IMG/VR virus record: IMGVR_UViG_3300049432_000053
Coordinates: 1 to 36,747 of that record
DNA from: a virus
Length of the DNA stretch: 36,747 nucleotides
Reading direction: 5' to 3' (one strand)
Made by a program: the position numbers and the translations under genes
Shown here: positions 22,081 to 28,880 of the stretch, in pieces
Layout: every line of letters starts with the position of its first letter
Position numbering within the stretch: the first letter of the stretch is position 1
The notes under the pieces: generated by a model
The model's input: only the letters and a program-made list of their open reading frames with translations
Databases searched by the model: none
Told to the model about the DNA's origin: nothing

Positions 22081-22472
22081 AGACGACCGCCGACATCCTC
22101 GACGCGGCCGCCGCCGTCCTTGAACGCAACGGCTGGTACCAGGGCGACTTCTTCGAGCCGCTGATCGACGACTCCGACGGGACCGACGTCCCGCCCAGGG
22201 ACTGCCCCGTGTGCGGCCTGGGCGCGATCATGATCGCGGCGGGCATGGACCCGGGCGGCGATGGCCTGTGCCTGGACTCCCCGGCCTGGGCCGCGGCGAA
22301 GGCCTTCGCCGCTCACCTGGGCAGGCTGGAGCCTGACGAGATCACCCCGGCGAACTACGTCATCCACACCATCGGCGAGGACTGGAACGACGCCGGAGAC
22401 CGCACTGCGGACCAGGTGACCGGCGAGCTCCGGGCCTGCGCCGCCCGTATGCGTGATGTCTCCCGTGCGTGA
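22077..22472 (+). CDS. DUF6197-like protein
   Basis: This 131-residue protein starts MKTTADILDAAAAVLERNGW. It contains CPVCGLGAIMIAAGMDPGGD and later VIHTIGEDWNDAGDRTADQV, the pattern of the DUF6197 family seen in actinobacterial phages and genomes. The function of that family is not known to me. AGGAGG precedes the start. It is the last gene before the hairpin array. Confidence 0.6.
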   Translation: MKTTADILDAAAAVLERNGWYQGDFFEPLIDDSDGTDVPPRDCPVCGLGAIMIAAGMDPGGDGLCLDSPAWAAAKAFAAHLGRLEPDEITPANYVIHTIGEDWNDAGDRTADQVTGELRACAARMRDVSRA

Positions 22473-22478
22473 CTCACA

Positions 22479-22760
22479 GACTCCCGGAGTCCCCCGGCTC
22501 CGGGCGCGGTCGGCCTCCCCCTGTCCGGCCGCACGCCCGAGCGACTCTCCCCTGGGTCGCTCGGGCACCTCAACGTCGACGTCCGTCCGGAGGGGGACGG
22601 CCGTCGACCCGTGCCGAGTGCCTGCTGGCCTCGGCACGATGCGCGGGGTCTGGGAGGACCCCCGCGCTGTGCTCCCTCGCCCAGCCTGGGCGGGATCGGC
22701 GAGGGAGCACGCCCCGACGCGGGCAGCCGGATGCGTGGGAGAGACGCACCGGCTGCCCGC
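22479..22760 (+). other. Array of six strong consecutive hairpins, non-coding
   Basis: The 331-base gap (22473-22803) is packed with distinct stem-loops. They are: GACTC/GAGTC at 22479-22491; 11 bp at 22535-22545/22556-22566; 14 positions with one mismatch at 22575-22588/22595-22608; 9 bp at 22610-22618/22630-22638 with an inner 3 bp; 10 bp with a one-base bulge at 22641-22650/22657-22667; 13 bp at 22669-22681/22698-22710; and a 15-bp stem with one bulged A at 22721-22736/22744-22758. No stem resembles another, and no gene fits. It may be a multi-stem functional RNA, a transcription or translation control region, or a single-strand DNA origin. Confidence 0.8.
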
Positions 22761-22803
22761 CACCCGAACCTGTGACACCGACCCGACTGGAGCCGACCGC
22801 ACC

Positions 22804-23214
22804 ATGTGCATCGAGACCGACACCGACCACAGCCACTACATCGACCGCGTCGCCCAGGTCCTGGCCGCCGCCGGGCTGACCGTCGCCGAGTACCAGGCCC
22901 TCGACGACACCCATCGCGAGGCCTACATCAAGCTCGCCCCGACGACCGACCCCGTCACGGAGATCGAGAGCTCGGTGGTCCTGACCTGGCACGAGGGGGA
23001 AGGCTGGCGGCACGGATTCACCGAGACCCACCGGGTCGAGCGTGGCATCCAGTGCCTCTCCGAGCTGATGTGCGACGACCGGTACATCGAGACCGTCGCT
23101 CTGCCGACCACCGTCGCGGACGCGCTCCTGAAGCTGACCCACACCGTGCCCGACGACCTGGACAAGGCGCTCGCCGCCTACCTCCCGGCCGACCAGCCCG
23201 GCGCGATCACATGA
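22804..23214 (+). CDS. Early protein after the hairpin array, unknown function
   Basis: This 136-residue protein starts at ATG 22804 (MCIETDTDHSHYIDRVAQVL), with a weak GGAG upstream. It is acidic, mixed alpha/beta, with WHEGEGWRHGFTETHRVERG in the middle and a helical end (DDLDKALAAYLPADQPG). It overlaps the next gene by ATGA. No family was recognised. Confidence 0.62.
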   Translation: MCIETDTDHSHYIDRVAQVLAAAGLTVAEYQALDDTHREAYIKLAPTTDPVTEIESSVVLTWHEGEGWRHGFTETHRVERGIQCLSELMCDDRYIETVALPTTVADALLKLTHTVPDDLDKALAAYLPADQPGAIT

Positions 23215-23537
23215 CCACACCGGGCCCTGGGCCGGCCCCAACCAACGACGTCCCACCCGGCGAGAGCGGCTGGCCCTACACCAACGCCCCGACCGCCCCT
23301 CAGCAGCTGCTCGACATGGCCGCCGCCCGGTTCTTCGGCGCCGACCCCGGCGAGCCCATGGCCGTCTCGCTGGAGGCCGCGGTGACCGCGGTCCTGGCCG
23401 CCGCTGAGAAGCAGATCCGCGCCCGGGTCGCAGCGGACATCGAGGCCGCCCGGCCGCTCGACACCGGCTGCACGGAGAACGTTCTGATCGCCTCAGGCCT
23501 GGCCACCGCCGCGCGTATCGCCCGGGGTGAGCGGTAA
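23211..23537 (+). CDS. Early protein, unknown function
   Basis: This 108-residue protein has a Pro/Gly-rich start and an Ala-rich helical remainder (AVSLEAAVTAVLAAAEKQIR; ARVAADIEAARPLD). The ATG at 23211 overlaps the previous stop. It precedes the replication initiator-like gene by about 100 bases. No domain was recognised. Confidence 0.58.
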   Translation: MTTPGPGPAPTNDVPPGESGWPYTNAPTAPQQLLDMAAARFFGADPGEPMAVSLEAAVTAVLAAAEKQIRARVAADIEAARPLDTGCTENVLIASGLATAARIARGER

Positions 23538-23640
23538 CCGACGTCTCACGCCCGCGACCGACCAGCACCACAGGACCCAGACAGGCCTCACGCCGACGCG
23601 TCAGGCGAATCGACACGAGATCAGCAAGGCAGGTGTGACG

Positions 23641-24417
23641 GTGAGCGTCGAGGCAATTACCTGGGTCCTCAACGAGGCCCCAGGCGTCCCCCCGCAGTTG
23701 GTGAGCATCCTGATCGGTATCGCCAATCACGCGGGCCCGGACGGCAGGAATGCCTACCCGGCCCAGTCGAGGCTGGCGACGTATACCCGCAAAGCGGAGC
23801 GGACCGTACGCCGAGACCTCGCTGAGCTGGAGAAACTCGGCTTGGTTCGGCGCGGCGATCAAAGGGTGGTCGAACACCTCCCTCGCGACCGCCGCCCCGT
23901 GGTTTACGACCTTGTCATGACGCAGCCCGAGACCAGTCAGAACGGGAGGACGCACAGGTCCCCCCGGACCTACACGTCCGGCCGTCCGCGACCGGACGTA
24001 CAAGACCGGGGGGACGCACACGACCGGCCGTCCACGACCGAACGGGGGGACGTACAAGGCCGCAACGGGGGGACGCCCACGTCCTACAAACCGTCATTGA
24101 ACCAACAGAACCAAAATCAGTCCGTCACGCGCGGGCGCACACGCGAGGCCCACCGCTGGCTCAAAGACCGATACGGCCTGACTGACAACGAGGCCGCCGA
24201 GGTGATGACCGAGGCGCAGCGCCGAGCCGCCAGGCCCATCGACAGCCCCGTGCCCTACCTCGAGACCATGGCCGAGGAAGGCCACCTCGCCGACATCGTC
24301 ACCGCCGTCACCACTCCGAGCGAGCCCACTCCGCCGCCAGCCTGGCCGCCCACCACCCAGCAGATGCCCTACGAGCGCACCGTCGCCGAGGCCCTGTCTG
24401 CCGCCCGGGGGAACTGA
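23641..24417 (+). CDS. Replication initiator-like HTH protein (lambda O-like layout)
   Basis: This 258-residue protein has an N-terminal winged helix (about residues 1-95; VSVEAITWVLNEAPGVPPQL, YPAQSRLATYTRKAERTVRR and DLAELEKLGLVRR). A disordered basic linker encoded by the iteron region follows, then a C-terminal helical domain (REAHRWLKDRYGLTDNEAAE and on) like those that recruit replicative helicase. This order - DNA-binding head, iterons in the linker, helicase-recruiting tail - mirrors lambda O. The start GTG 23641 is favoured because the wHTH family starts here; an in-frame GTG at 23527 would add about 38 low-complexity residues. It fits a phage initiator that uses host replication enzymes. 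Confidence 0.75.
   Translation: MSVEAITWVLNEAPGVPPQLVSILIGIANHAGPDGRNAYPAQSRLATYTRKAERTVRRDLAELEKLGLVRRGDQRVVEHLPRDRRPVVYDLVMTQPETSQNGRTHRSPRTYTSGRPRPDVQDRGDAHDRPSTTERGDVQGRNGGTPTSYKPSLNQQNQNQSVTRGRTREAHRWLKDRYGLTDNEAAEVMTEAQRRAARPIDSPVPYLETMAEEGHLADIVTAVTTPSEPTPPPAWPPTTQQMPYERTVAEALSAARGN
23948..24084. repeat. Iteron array, candidate phage origin of replication
   Basis: Six 14-base repeats of consensus GGACGYACAMGNCC start at 23948, 23966, 23994, 24012, 24048 and 24071. Two further 14-mers, GGCCGTCCGCGACC (23980) and GGCCGTCCACGACC (24026), sit directly between them. Immediately after the last copy, 24085-24125 is much richer in A and T than its surroundings. Iterons followed by an AT-rich unwinding zone inside the initiator gene is the lambda ori arrangement. 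Binding by the encoded protein is inferred. Confidence 0.75.
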
Positions 24418-24878
24418 TGGGCCCCGGGCGGCTCCGGATGTGCCGCAACTGCGGCCGCGCCCTGTCCGACCGCCTCTCGCTGCGATACCGGCTCGGCTCG
24501 GACTGCCGCAGCGGCATGACCGGCGAGCAGCTGCGCGAGGCCCTGGCCCTCACCGCCCGAGAACGTGACCTCGTGCGCGAGCAGGCTCAGCCCGGCTACA
24601 TCCCACCGGCCCGGCCCGCCTCAATCGCCGCCCGGGCAACGAACGCTGAGGCCCGCCAGGTCGCCGCCGGCCGCCCGCTGTGCGCCGAGCACGGCGGCCT
24701 GCTCGGCGCCTGCGCGCAATGCCGCGCCGAAGCCGACCCGGCGTACGGCGTACGTCGCGTGATCCGCGAGATCCGTGCCGAACGCAGCGCCGACCGCAAC
24801 GCCGCGTACGCGGCCGCCCTGGCCCAACGCCGCCAGCAAGGCCAGCAGACCGACCTGTTCGGAGCCGTCCATGCGTAG
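24417..24878 (+). CDS. Zinc-finger protein, DUF6011-like N-terminus
   Basis: This 153-residue protein starts with a Cys knuckle, RMCRNCGRALSDRLSLRYRL then GSDCR, like the DUF6011 zinc-binding module common in actinophages. A second cluster, LCAEHGGLLGACAQCRAEAD, lies near residues 87-107, and a basic helical tail ends TDLFGAVHA. The ATG shares one base with the initiator stop. Nucleic-acid binding is likely but the role is unknown. Confidence 0.7.
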   Translation: MGPGRLRMCRNCGRALSDRLSLRYRLGSDCRSGMTGEQLREALALTARERDLVREQAQPGYIPPARPASIAARATNAEARQVAAGRPLCAEHGGLLGACAQCRAEADPAYGVRRVIREIRAERSADRNAAYAAALAQRRQQGQQTDLFGAVHA

Positions 24879-25152
24879 GCGCAAGAAGCCCCCACTACCC
24901 CCGCCGACCTGCGAGCACTGCGGCGAACGCATCCTCTGGGCCACGACCGTCGCAGGCCGCTCGCAAGCCCTCAACCCTGCCCCTGACCCCAGCGGCAACA
25001 CCTGGGCCTACGCGGACGCCAAAGGCCGCCTACAGGCCCGCGCGGCCACCAGCCCGGCCAAGCACCTGGAAAAGCTCTACATGCCCCACGCGGCCACCTG
25101 CCCCGGCCCAGCCACCATCCAGGACCCGCTCTTCGCAGACAAGGACACCTGA
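24871..25152 (+). CDS. Small zinc-ribbon-like protein
   Basis: This 93-residue protein starts MRRRKKPPLPPPTCEHCGERI and ends near YMPHAATCPGPATIQDPLFA. The CxxC pair plus the later His/Cys could bind one zinc. It overlaps the previous gene by 8 bases. The basic start suggests nucleic-acid contact. No further family was recognised. Confidence 0.6.
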   Translation: MRRRKKPPLPPPTCEHCGERILWATTVAGRSQALNPAPDPSGNTWAYADAKGRLQARAATSPAKHLEKLYMPHAATCPGPATIQDPLFADKDT

Positions 25153-25154
25153 CC

Positions 25155-25289
25155 ATGCCCAGAGTCCGCGACCAGGTGCTCATCGGCCTGCTCGGCGTCA
25201 CCCTGATCGCAGGCCCCTACATCCCCATGATCAGCGGCAACGTGCGGCTGGCCTTCGCCCCCGCCATAAGCCAGGAGCAACAACGATGA
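25155..25289 (+). CDS. 44-residue membrane peptide
   Basis: The peptide MPRVRDQVLIGLLGVTLIAG continues YIPMISGNVRLAFAPAISQE and has one or two hydrophobic stretches. It starts 2 bases after the previous stop and overlaps the next gene by ATGA. The tight coupling supports it being real; function unknown. Confidence 0.5.
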   Translation: MPRVRDQVLIGLLGVTLIAGPYIPMISGNVRLAFAPAISQEQQR

Positions 25290-25828
25290 CCGACGACGAG
25301 AACCCGACGACGATCTGGGTGACCAGCGACGTCACCCCGTTCGGGAACTACCAGCTGGCGATCCACTTCGACGACGACACCAGCCGTGTCCTCGACCGAG
25401 ACGCCGCCTACGCCTACGCCTCGACGGTCATCGACGCCAGCGAGCGAGCCGAGTACTACGCCGCCGTGATCCGCCAGTTCAGCACCACGCTCAAGGCTCC
25501 CAAGGAACTCGCCGCCAGCGTGGCCGGCGACCTACGGGCAGACCTGCCCCCGCTCGACGTCGCCGCGGTCGCACCGCTCGACCTCCGGCCCGGTGTCTCG
25601 CACCGGGACGGCAGCGCGTTCCTGGCGATCTGGCGTAACGGCAAGCAGGTCGGCCAGTGGTCACCAGCCGACGCCCGGGGCCACGCCCTGCACGTCCTCC
25701 AGGCCCTGCACGTCGTCCCGCTCGACGCCGCGTACCGGCGCTACCTCATCGGCCCGATCAACATCGAACCCGACCGGGCCGCGAACATCGTCGACGACCT
25801 GCAGAAGCACCGCCAGGATCAGCCATGA
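25286..25828 (+). CDS. Early protein, unknown function
   Basis: This 180-residue acidic protein starts at ATG 25286 (MTDDENPTTIWVTSDVTPFG), with CAGGAG upstream. It has a beta-rich first part (NYQLAIHFDDDTSRVLDRDA), a helical middle and a second beta unit (AFLAIWRNGKQVGQWSPADA). The start was chosen because upstream in-frame codons overlap two other genes. No family was recognised. Confidence 0.65.
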   Translation: MTDDENPTTIWVTSDVTPFGNYQLAIHFDDDTSRVLDRDAAYAYASTVIDASERAEYYAAVIRQFSTTLKAPKELAASVAGDLRADLPPLDVAAVAPLDLRPGVSHRDGSAFLAIWRNGKQVGQWSPADARGHALHVLQALHVVPLDAAYRRYLIGPINIEPDRAANIVDDLQKHRQDQP

Positions 25829-25983
25829 AGCGCCGGAAGGGCAACGGCTACGTCCCCGAGCCCACCGAGTACGAGCGATCAGAGCCGTCGCCCAAGGACC
25901 CGTTCACCGACCCGGACGAGATCGCCGCTGTGCTGGAAGAGACCCGGCGGTCGATCGAGGCCCAGACCGAGGAACCGACGTGA
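25825..25983 (+). CDS. 52-residue charged protein
   Basis: This short hydrophilic protein starts MKRRKGNGYVPEPTEYERSE and ends in an acidic helix (DEIAAVLEETRRSIEAQTEE). It overlaps both neighbours by 4 bases. It may be an adaptor-like peptide; no family was recognised. Confidence 0.5.
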   Translation: MKRRKGNGYVPEPTEYERSEPSPKDPFTDPDEIAAVLEETRRSIEAQTEEPT

Positions 25984-26075
25984 GCGGCCGTGATCTCGCC
26001 ATCCGGATCATCGTCGCCCTTATCGCGGTGGCGCTGATCATGTACGTCGGATCCCACATGGTGGTGCTGGTGTGA
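25980..26075 (+). CDS. 31-residue single-pass membrane peptide
   Basis: GTG 25980 encodes MSGRDLAIRIIVALIAVALI then MYVGSHMVVLV, almost entirely a membrane helix. It overlaps both neighbours by GTGA. Coupling and clean topology support it being translated. Confidence 0.45.
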   Translation: MSGRDLAIRIIVALIAVALIMYVGSHMVVLV

Positions 26076-26200
26076 GCGGGCCGTGGGAAGGCGACCTCTC
26101 CGAAGAGGAGCTGGCCGATCTGCCGTGCCCTGAATGCGGGGGCTGGACGGAGGATGTGGAGGGCGGTCCGTGCCGTCTGTGCTGTGATGCAGCGCCCTGA
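26072..26200 (+). CDS. 42-residue zinc-ribbon peptide
   Basis: GTG 26072 encodes an acidic start (MSGPWEGDLSEEELADLP), then CPECGGW and CRLCCD, two CxxC pairs typical of a zinc ribbon. It lies just before the HNH endonuclease. It probably binds zinc; its partner is unknown. Confidence 0.55.
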   Translation: MSGPWEGDLSEEELADLPCPECGGWTEDVEGGPCRLCCDAAP

Positions 26201-26216
26201 CCAGGAGGTGTGAGGC

Positions 26217-26570
26217 ATGGCTAAGCCTGGGCTGAACGGTCGGCACCAGACCGTGGCCGCGATCGTCCGGGCGCAGGCCGCGCGCGGTGAGCCGTGCTGG
26301 ATCTGTCGGCTGCCGATCGACACCCGCACCGAGGCCGAGGGCGGGCCGCCGGCCCGGTCGAGGTGGGCGTTCAGTGCCGACCACGTGAGGGCCAGGAGCA
26401 GGGGCGGTGCGTCGACCCTGGCCAACACGCTGCCCGCGCACTACGGATGCAACAGCAGGCGAGGTAACGGCACACGACGCAAGGCATGGCGTGCACGGCG
26501 CTGGACCAAGACCACCAAGGCTGAACCCGAACAGCGCGACGATCGATCAAGAGGAATCCGAGAATGGTGA
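26217..26570 (+). CDS. HNH endonuclease (packaging-associated)
   Basis: This 117-residue protein has the HNH fold: CWICRLPID, ADHVRARSRGGASTLANTLP with the central Asp-His, and HYGCNSRRGNGTRR with the final His/Asn. The CxxC pair binds structural zinc. GGAGG lies 8 bases before ATG 26217. HNH enzymes directly upstream of terminase in HK97-like phages assist terminase in cutting cos DNA, and the position here fits that. A homing endonuclease is less likely because the gene is not inserted in another gene. Confidence 0.85.
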   Translation: MAKPGLNGRHQTVAAIVRAQAARGEPCWICRLPIDTRTEAEGGPPARSRWAFSADHVRARSRGGASTLANTLPAHYGCNSRRGNGTRRKAWRARRWTKTTKAEPEQRDDRSRGIREW

Positions 26571-26708
26571 CAGCGAGTGATGACCGTCGGGGTGATCCGA
26601 AATTCTGTCCAAGATTTTTGATCATAGGGATGCCAGAGACCCGCCGACGTCTACTTTTTCTCTCCCCGGGCCCTCAGGGTCCGATGATCTTGGTCGGGCG
26701 ATGATCGC
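26571..26708. other. Gap before terminase; possible promoter or cos location
   Basis: This 138-base non-coding stretch has AT-richer parts (CCAAGATTTTTGATCAT and CTACTTTTTCTC) unlike the surroundings, as well as CCCGGGCCCTCAGGGTCC. In HNH-terminase phages cos often lies here. I cannot identify a cut site or a clear promoter from sequence alone. Confidence 0.3.
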
Positions 26709-27008
26709 ATGTCACGCAAAGTGAGCGACATGGGGCCGGTCGAACGAGCCGTGAATCGTGATCTTGGGAAGATGGGCCGGGCGGCGAAGGCCTCGGCGCT
26801 GGGTGCGATGGCGCTGAGCCTGGGCCGGAAGATCGACGAGTCCGACACCCCCGGGGCGGCGGCCGCGGTGGCCAAGGAGCTACGGCCGACTTTGCTCGAG
26901 CTGGCCAAGGAGTTCCCGCCCGTCCGGGACGCTGACGAGCTGGAGAGTCTCCGCAGCCGGCGGGCCGGAAGCCCTGGAACCCTGCGATCGGCCGGCGAGA
27001 CGCCGTGA
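26709..27008 (+). CDS. terS: Terminase small subunit
   Basis: This 99-residue, helical, basic protein starts MSRKVSDMGPVERAVNRDLG and is directly coupled to the large subunit by GTGA. Length and place fit the DNA-recognition subunit of the packaging motor, which binds phage DNA and presents it to TerL. No clear HTH is visible, so the call rests on order and size plus a central helix-rich segment. Confidence 0.75.
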   Translation: MSRKVSDMGPVERAVNRDLGKMGRAAKASALGAMALSLGRKIDESDTPGAAAAVAKELRPTLLELAKEFPPVRDADELESLRSRRAGSPGTLRSAGETP

Positions 27009-28558
27009 CCCTGATGGGCGTGCGGGCCCCGCGGCTGCACGCGGTCCCCGCGTACGAGCGGACGTACGGCCCAGACGTCGTCGAGCTCGCGGCGATGGCC
27101 GGCCTGGTCCTGGACCCGTGGCAGTGCGACGCCCTGGACGACATGTGCGCGGTGGCCCCGGACCGGCCGGGCGAGTGGAACACCCTGGAGTGCGGGCTGG
27201 TCGTCCCCCGGCAGAACGGCAAGGGCGGGATCCTCGAGGCCTACACGCTGGCCTGCCTGTTCCTGTTCGACGACGAGACGATCATGTTCTCGGCTCACCG
27301 GTTCGACACCGCCCAGAAGATGTTCCGCCGGATCGCGAAACTGGTCGCCGGCGCGCCGTCGCTCAAGCGCCGGGTGAGGCAGGTCTATGAGGGCAACGGC
27401 AAGGAGAGCATCCTGCTCAAGAGCGGCGCCGAGCTGAAGTTCCACGCCCGGTCCGACGCCGCCGCCCGCGGGTTCTCCGGCGACAAGGCCATCCTCGACG
27501 AGGCGTTCAAGCTCGACCCCGGCATGATGGGCGCGATCCTGCCCGCCCTGTCGGCCCGCCCGAACCCGCAGATCGTGTACGCCTCAAGCGCCGGGTGGGA
27601 GATCTCCGTACAGCTCGGCACCCTGCGCCGCCGCGCCCTGGCCACCCTGCACCACGCCCACCGGGCGAACGGGGCCACGATCGAGGAATCCGCGGACCTG
27701 CTCGGCATTCCCCTGGAGGACGCCGAGCGGCTGGAGAAGAAGCCGGGCGCCGACCCGTCCCTGGCCTGGCTGGAGTGGTCGGTGCCCGAGACCACCCAGC
27801 GGACCAAGGCCGCCATGAACGACCCGGCCCTGTTCGCCCAGGCCAACCCCGCGCTCGGGATCCGGTTGACCGAACGGTTCTGCGCCGCCGAACTCCGCAC
27901 CCTCGGCGCGATCGAGTTCGCCCGGGAGCGGCTCGGCATCGGCGACTACCCGCCCGACAGCGAGGACGACGGGTGGACGGTCATCTCCGAGGTGGCCTGG
28001 GCCAAGCTCACCCACCCCGACCCCGAGGTGAGGCCCGGCGCAGTCGGCGGCCGCCGGCCCGCGTTCGCCGTCGACATGCGCCCCGACCGGTCGAAGGCCT
28101 GCATCGCCGCCGCCTATGAGGACGACGAGGGCAACCCCGTCGTCGAGGTCATCGCCCACGCCCAGGGATCTGGGTGGGTGGTGGCCCGGTTGCTCGAGCT
28201 ACGCGACCGGTACGACCCGTGCGCGATCGCCTTCGACACCGTCGGCCCGGCGTCCTCCCTCATCGAGGAGCTGAAGAACCTCGACGTCGAGGTCCTCGAG
28301 CTGAGCACCGCCGACATCGCCCAGGCCTACGGGCAGTTCGCCGACGCCGCCACCGACACCCGGACCCTGCGCCACCACGACCAGGAGCCCCTCAACGACG
28401 CCATCAAGGGCGCGACGACCCGGCCGCTGGGCGTGCGCAAGACCTGGGACCGGACCGGCGACACCGACATCTGCCCGCTGGTCGCGGGCACAAATGCCCT
28501 GCATGCCCACATACGGACCGCGCACCTGGCGACGGACCCGATGGAGAACATCTGGTGA
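27005..28558 (+). CDS. terL: Terminase large subunit
   Basis: This 517-residue packaging motor has an N-terminal ATPase with Walker A-like VVPRQNGKG (about residues 66-74) and Walker B ILDEAF (163-168). A C-terminal RNase H-like nuclease follows, with FAVDMRPDRSKACIAAAYED, AFDTVGPASSLIEELKNL and a final basic helical part. It pumps DNA into the prohead and cuts the concatemer. The start is GTG 27005, or ATG 27014. The QNGKG form of Walker A is usual for the Terminase_1 family of actinophages. Confidence 0.95.
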   Translation: MTLMGVRAPRLHAVPAYERTYGPDVVELAAMAGLVLDPWQCDALDDMCAVAPDRPGEWNTLECGLVVPRQNGKGGILEAYTLACLFLFDDETIMFSAHRFDTAQKMFRRIAKLVAGAPSLKRRVRQVYEGNGKESILLKSGAELKFHARSDAAARGFSGDKAILDEAFKLDPGMMGAILPALSARPNPQIVYASSAGWEISVQLGTLRRRALATLHHAHRANGATIEESADLLGIPLEDAERLEKKPGADPSLAWLEWSVPETTQRTKAAMNDPALFAQANPALGIRLTERFCAAELRTLGAIEFARERLGIGDYPPDSEDDGWTVISEVAWAKLTHPDPEVRPGAVGGRRPAFAVDMRPDRSKACIAAAYEDDEGNPVVEVIAHAQGSGWVVARLLELRDRYDPCAIAFDTVGPASSLIEELKNLDVEVLELSTADIAQAYGQFADAATDTRTLRHHDQEPLNDAIKGATTRPLGVRKTWDRTGDTDICPLVAGTNALHAHIRTAHLATDPMENIW

Positions 28559-28616
28559 GCTGGCGGTCAAGTCAACGATGGTTGACAATCAGGTGGGTGA
28601 GGTGCTGGTGGTAGCA

Positions 28617-28880
28617 ATGACGGCGGCCCGGACGAAACGTCCGAAAGCCGCGAACCGGGTACGTGCGCGGATGACTCTTCCGGCGATCGCCGACGTCGCC
28701 GGGAAGGTGCTGCGCGTGGGCCTGGCCGTCGTCCTGGCGGTCCGCGGCCTGGCGGCCCTGGGCCTGATGTCGTATGGGGCCTGGCTGGTCTACCCGCCCG
28801 CCGGTCCGATCACGGCCGGGGCGCTGCTGCTGGCCGACCGGCTCGCCGACGACCGACGTGTGAAGGCGGCGAGCGAATGA
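28617..28880 (+). CDS. Small membrane protein between terminase and portal
   Basis: This protein of about 87 residues starts at ATG 28617 with GGTGAGG upstream; ATG 28578 is an alternative. A basic N-terminus (TAARTKRPKAANRVRAR) is followed by two hydrophobic segments (VLRVGLAVVLAVRGLAALGL; PAGPITAGALLLADRL). It overlaps the portal gene by ATGA. The role is unknown; a membrane protein in the packaging block is unusual. Confidence 0.5.
   Translation: MTAARTKRPKAANRVRARMTLPAIADVAGKVLRVGLAVVLAVRGLAALGLMSYGAWLVYPPAGPITAGALLLADRLADDRRVKAASE

Noticed and set aside
22453-22803. Upstream extension of the 22804 gene through the hairpin array
   Set aside because: The extra residues mirror the inverted repeats, and a clean ATG is present at 22804.
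26571-26708. A defined cos site before the terminase genes
   Set aside because: The place is plausible for an HNH-terminase phage, but no dyad or overhang-like sequence could be singled out without virion-end data.
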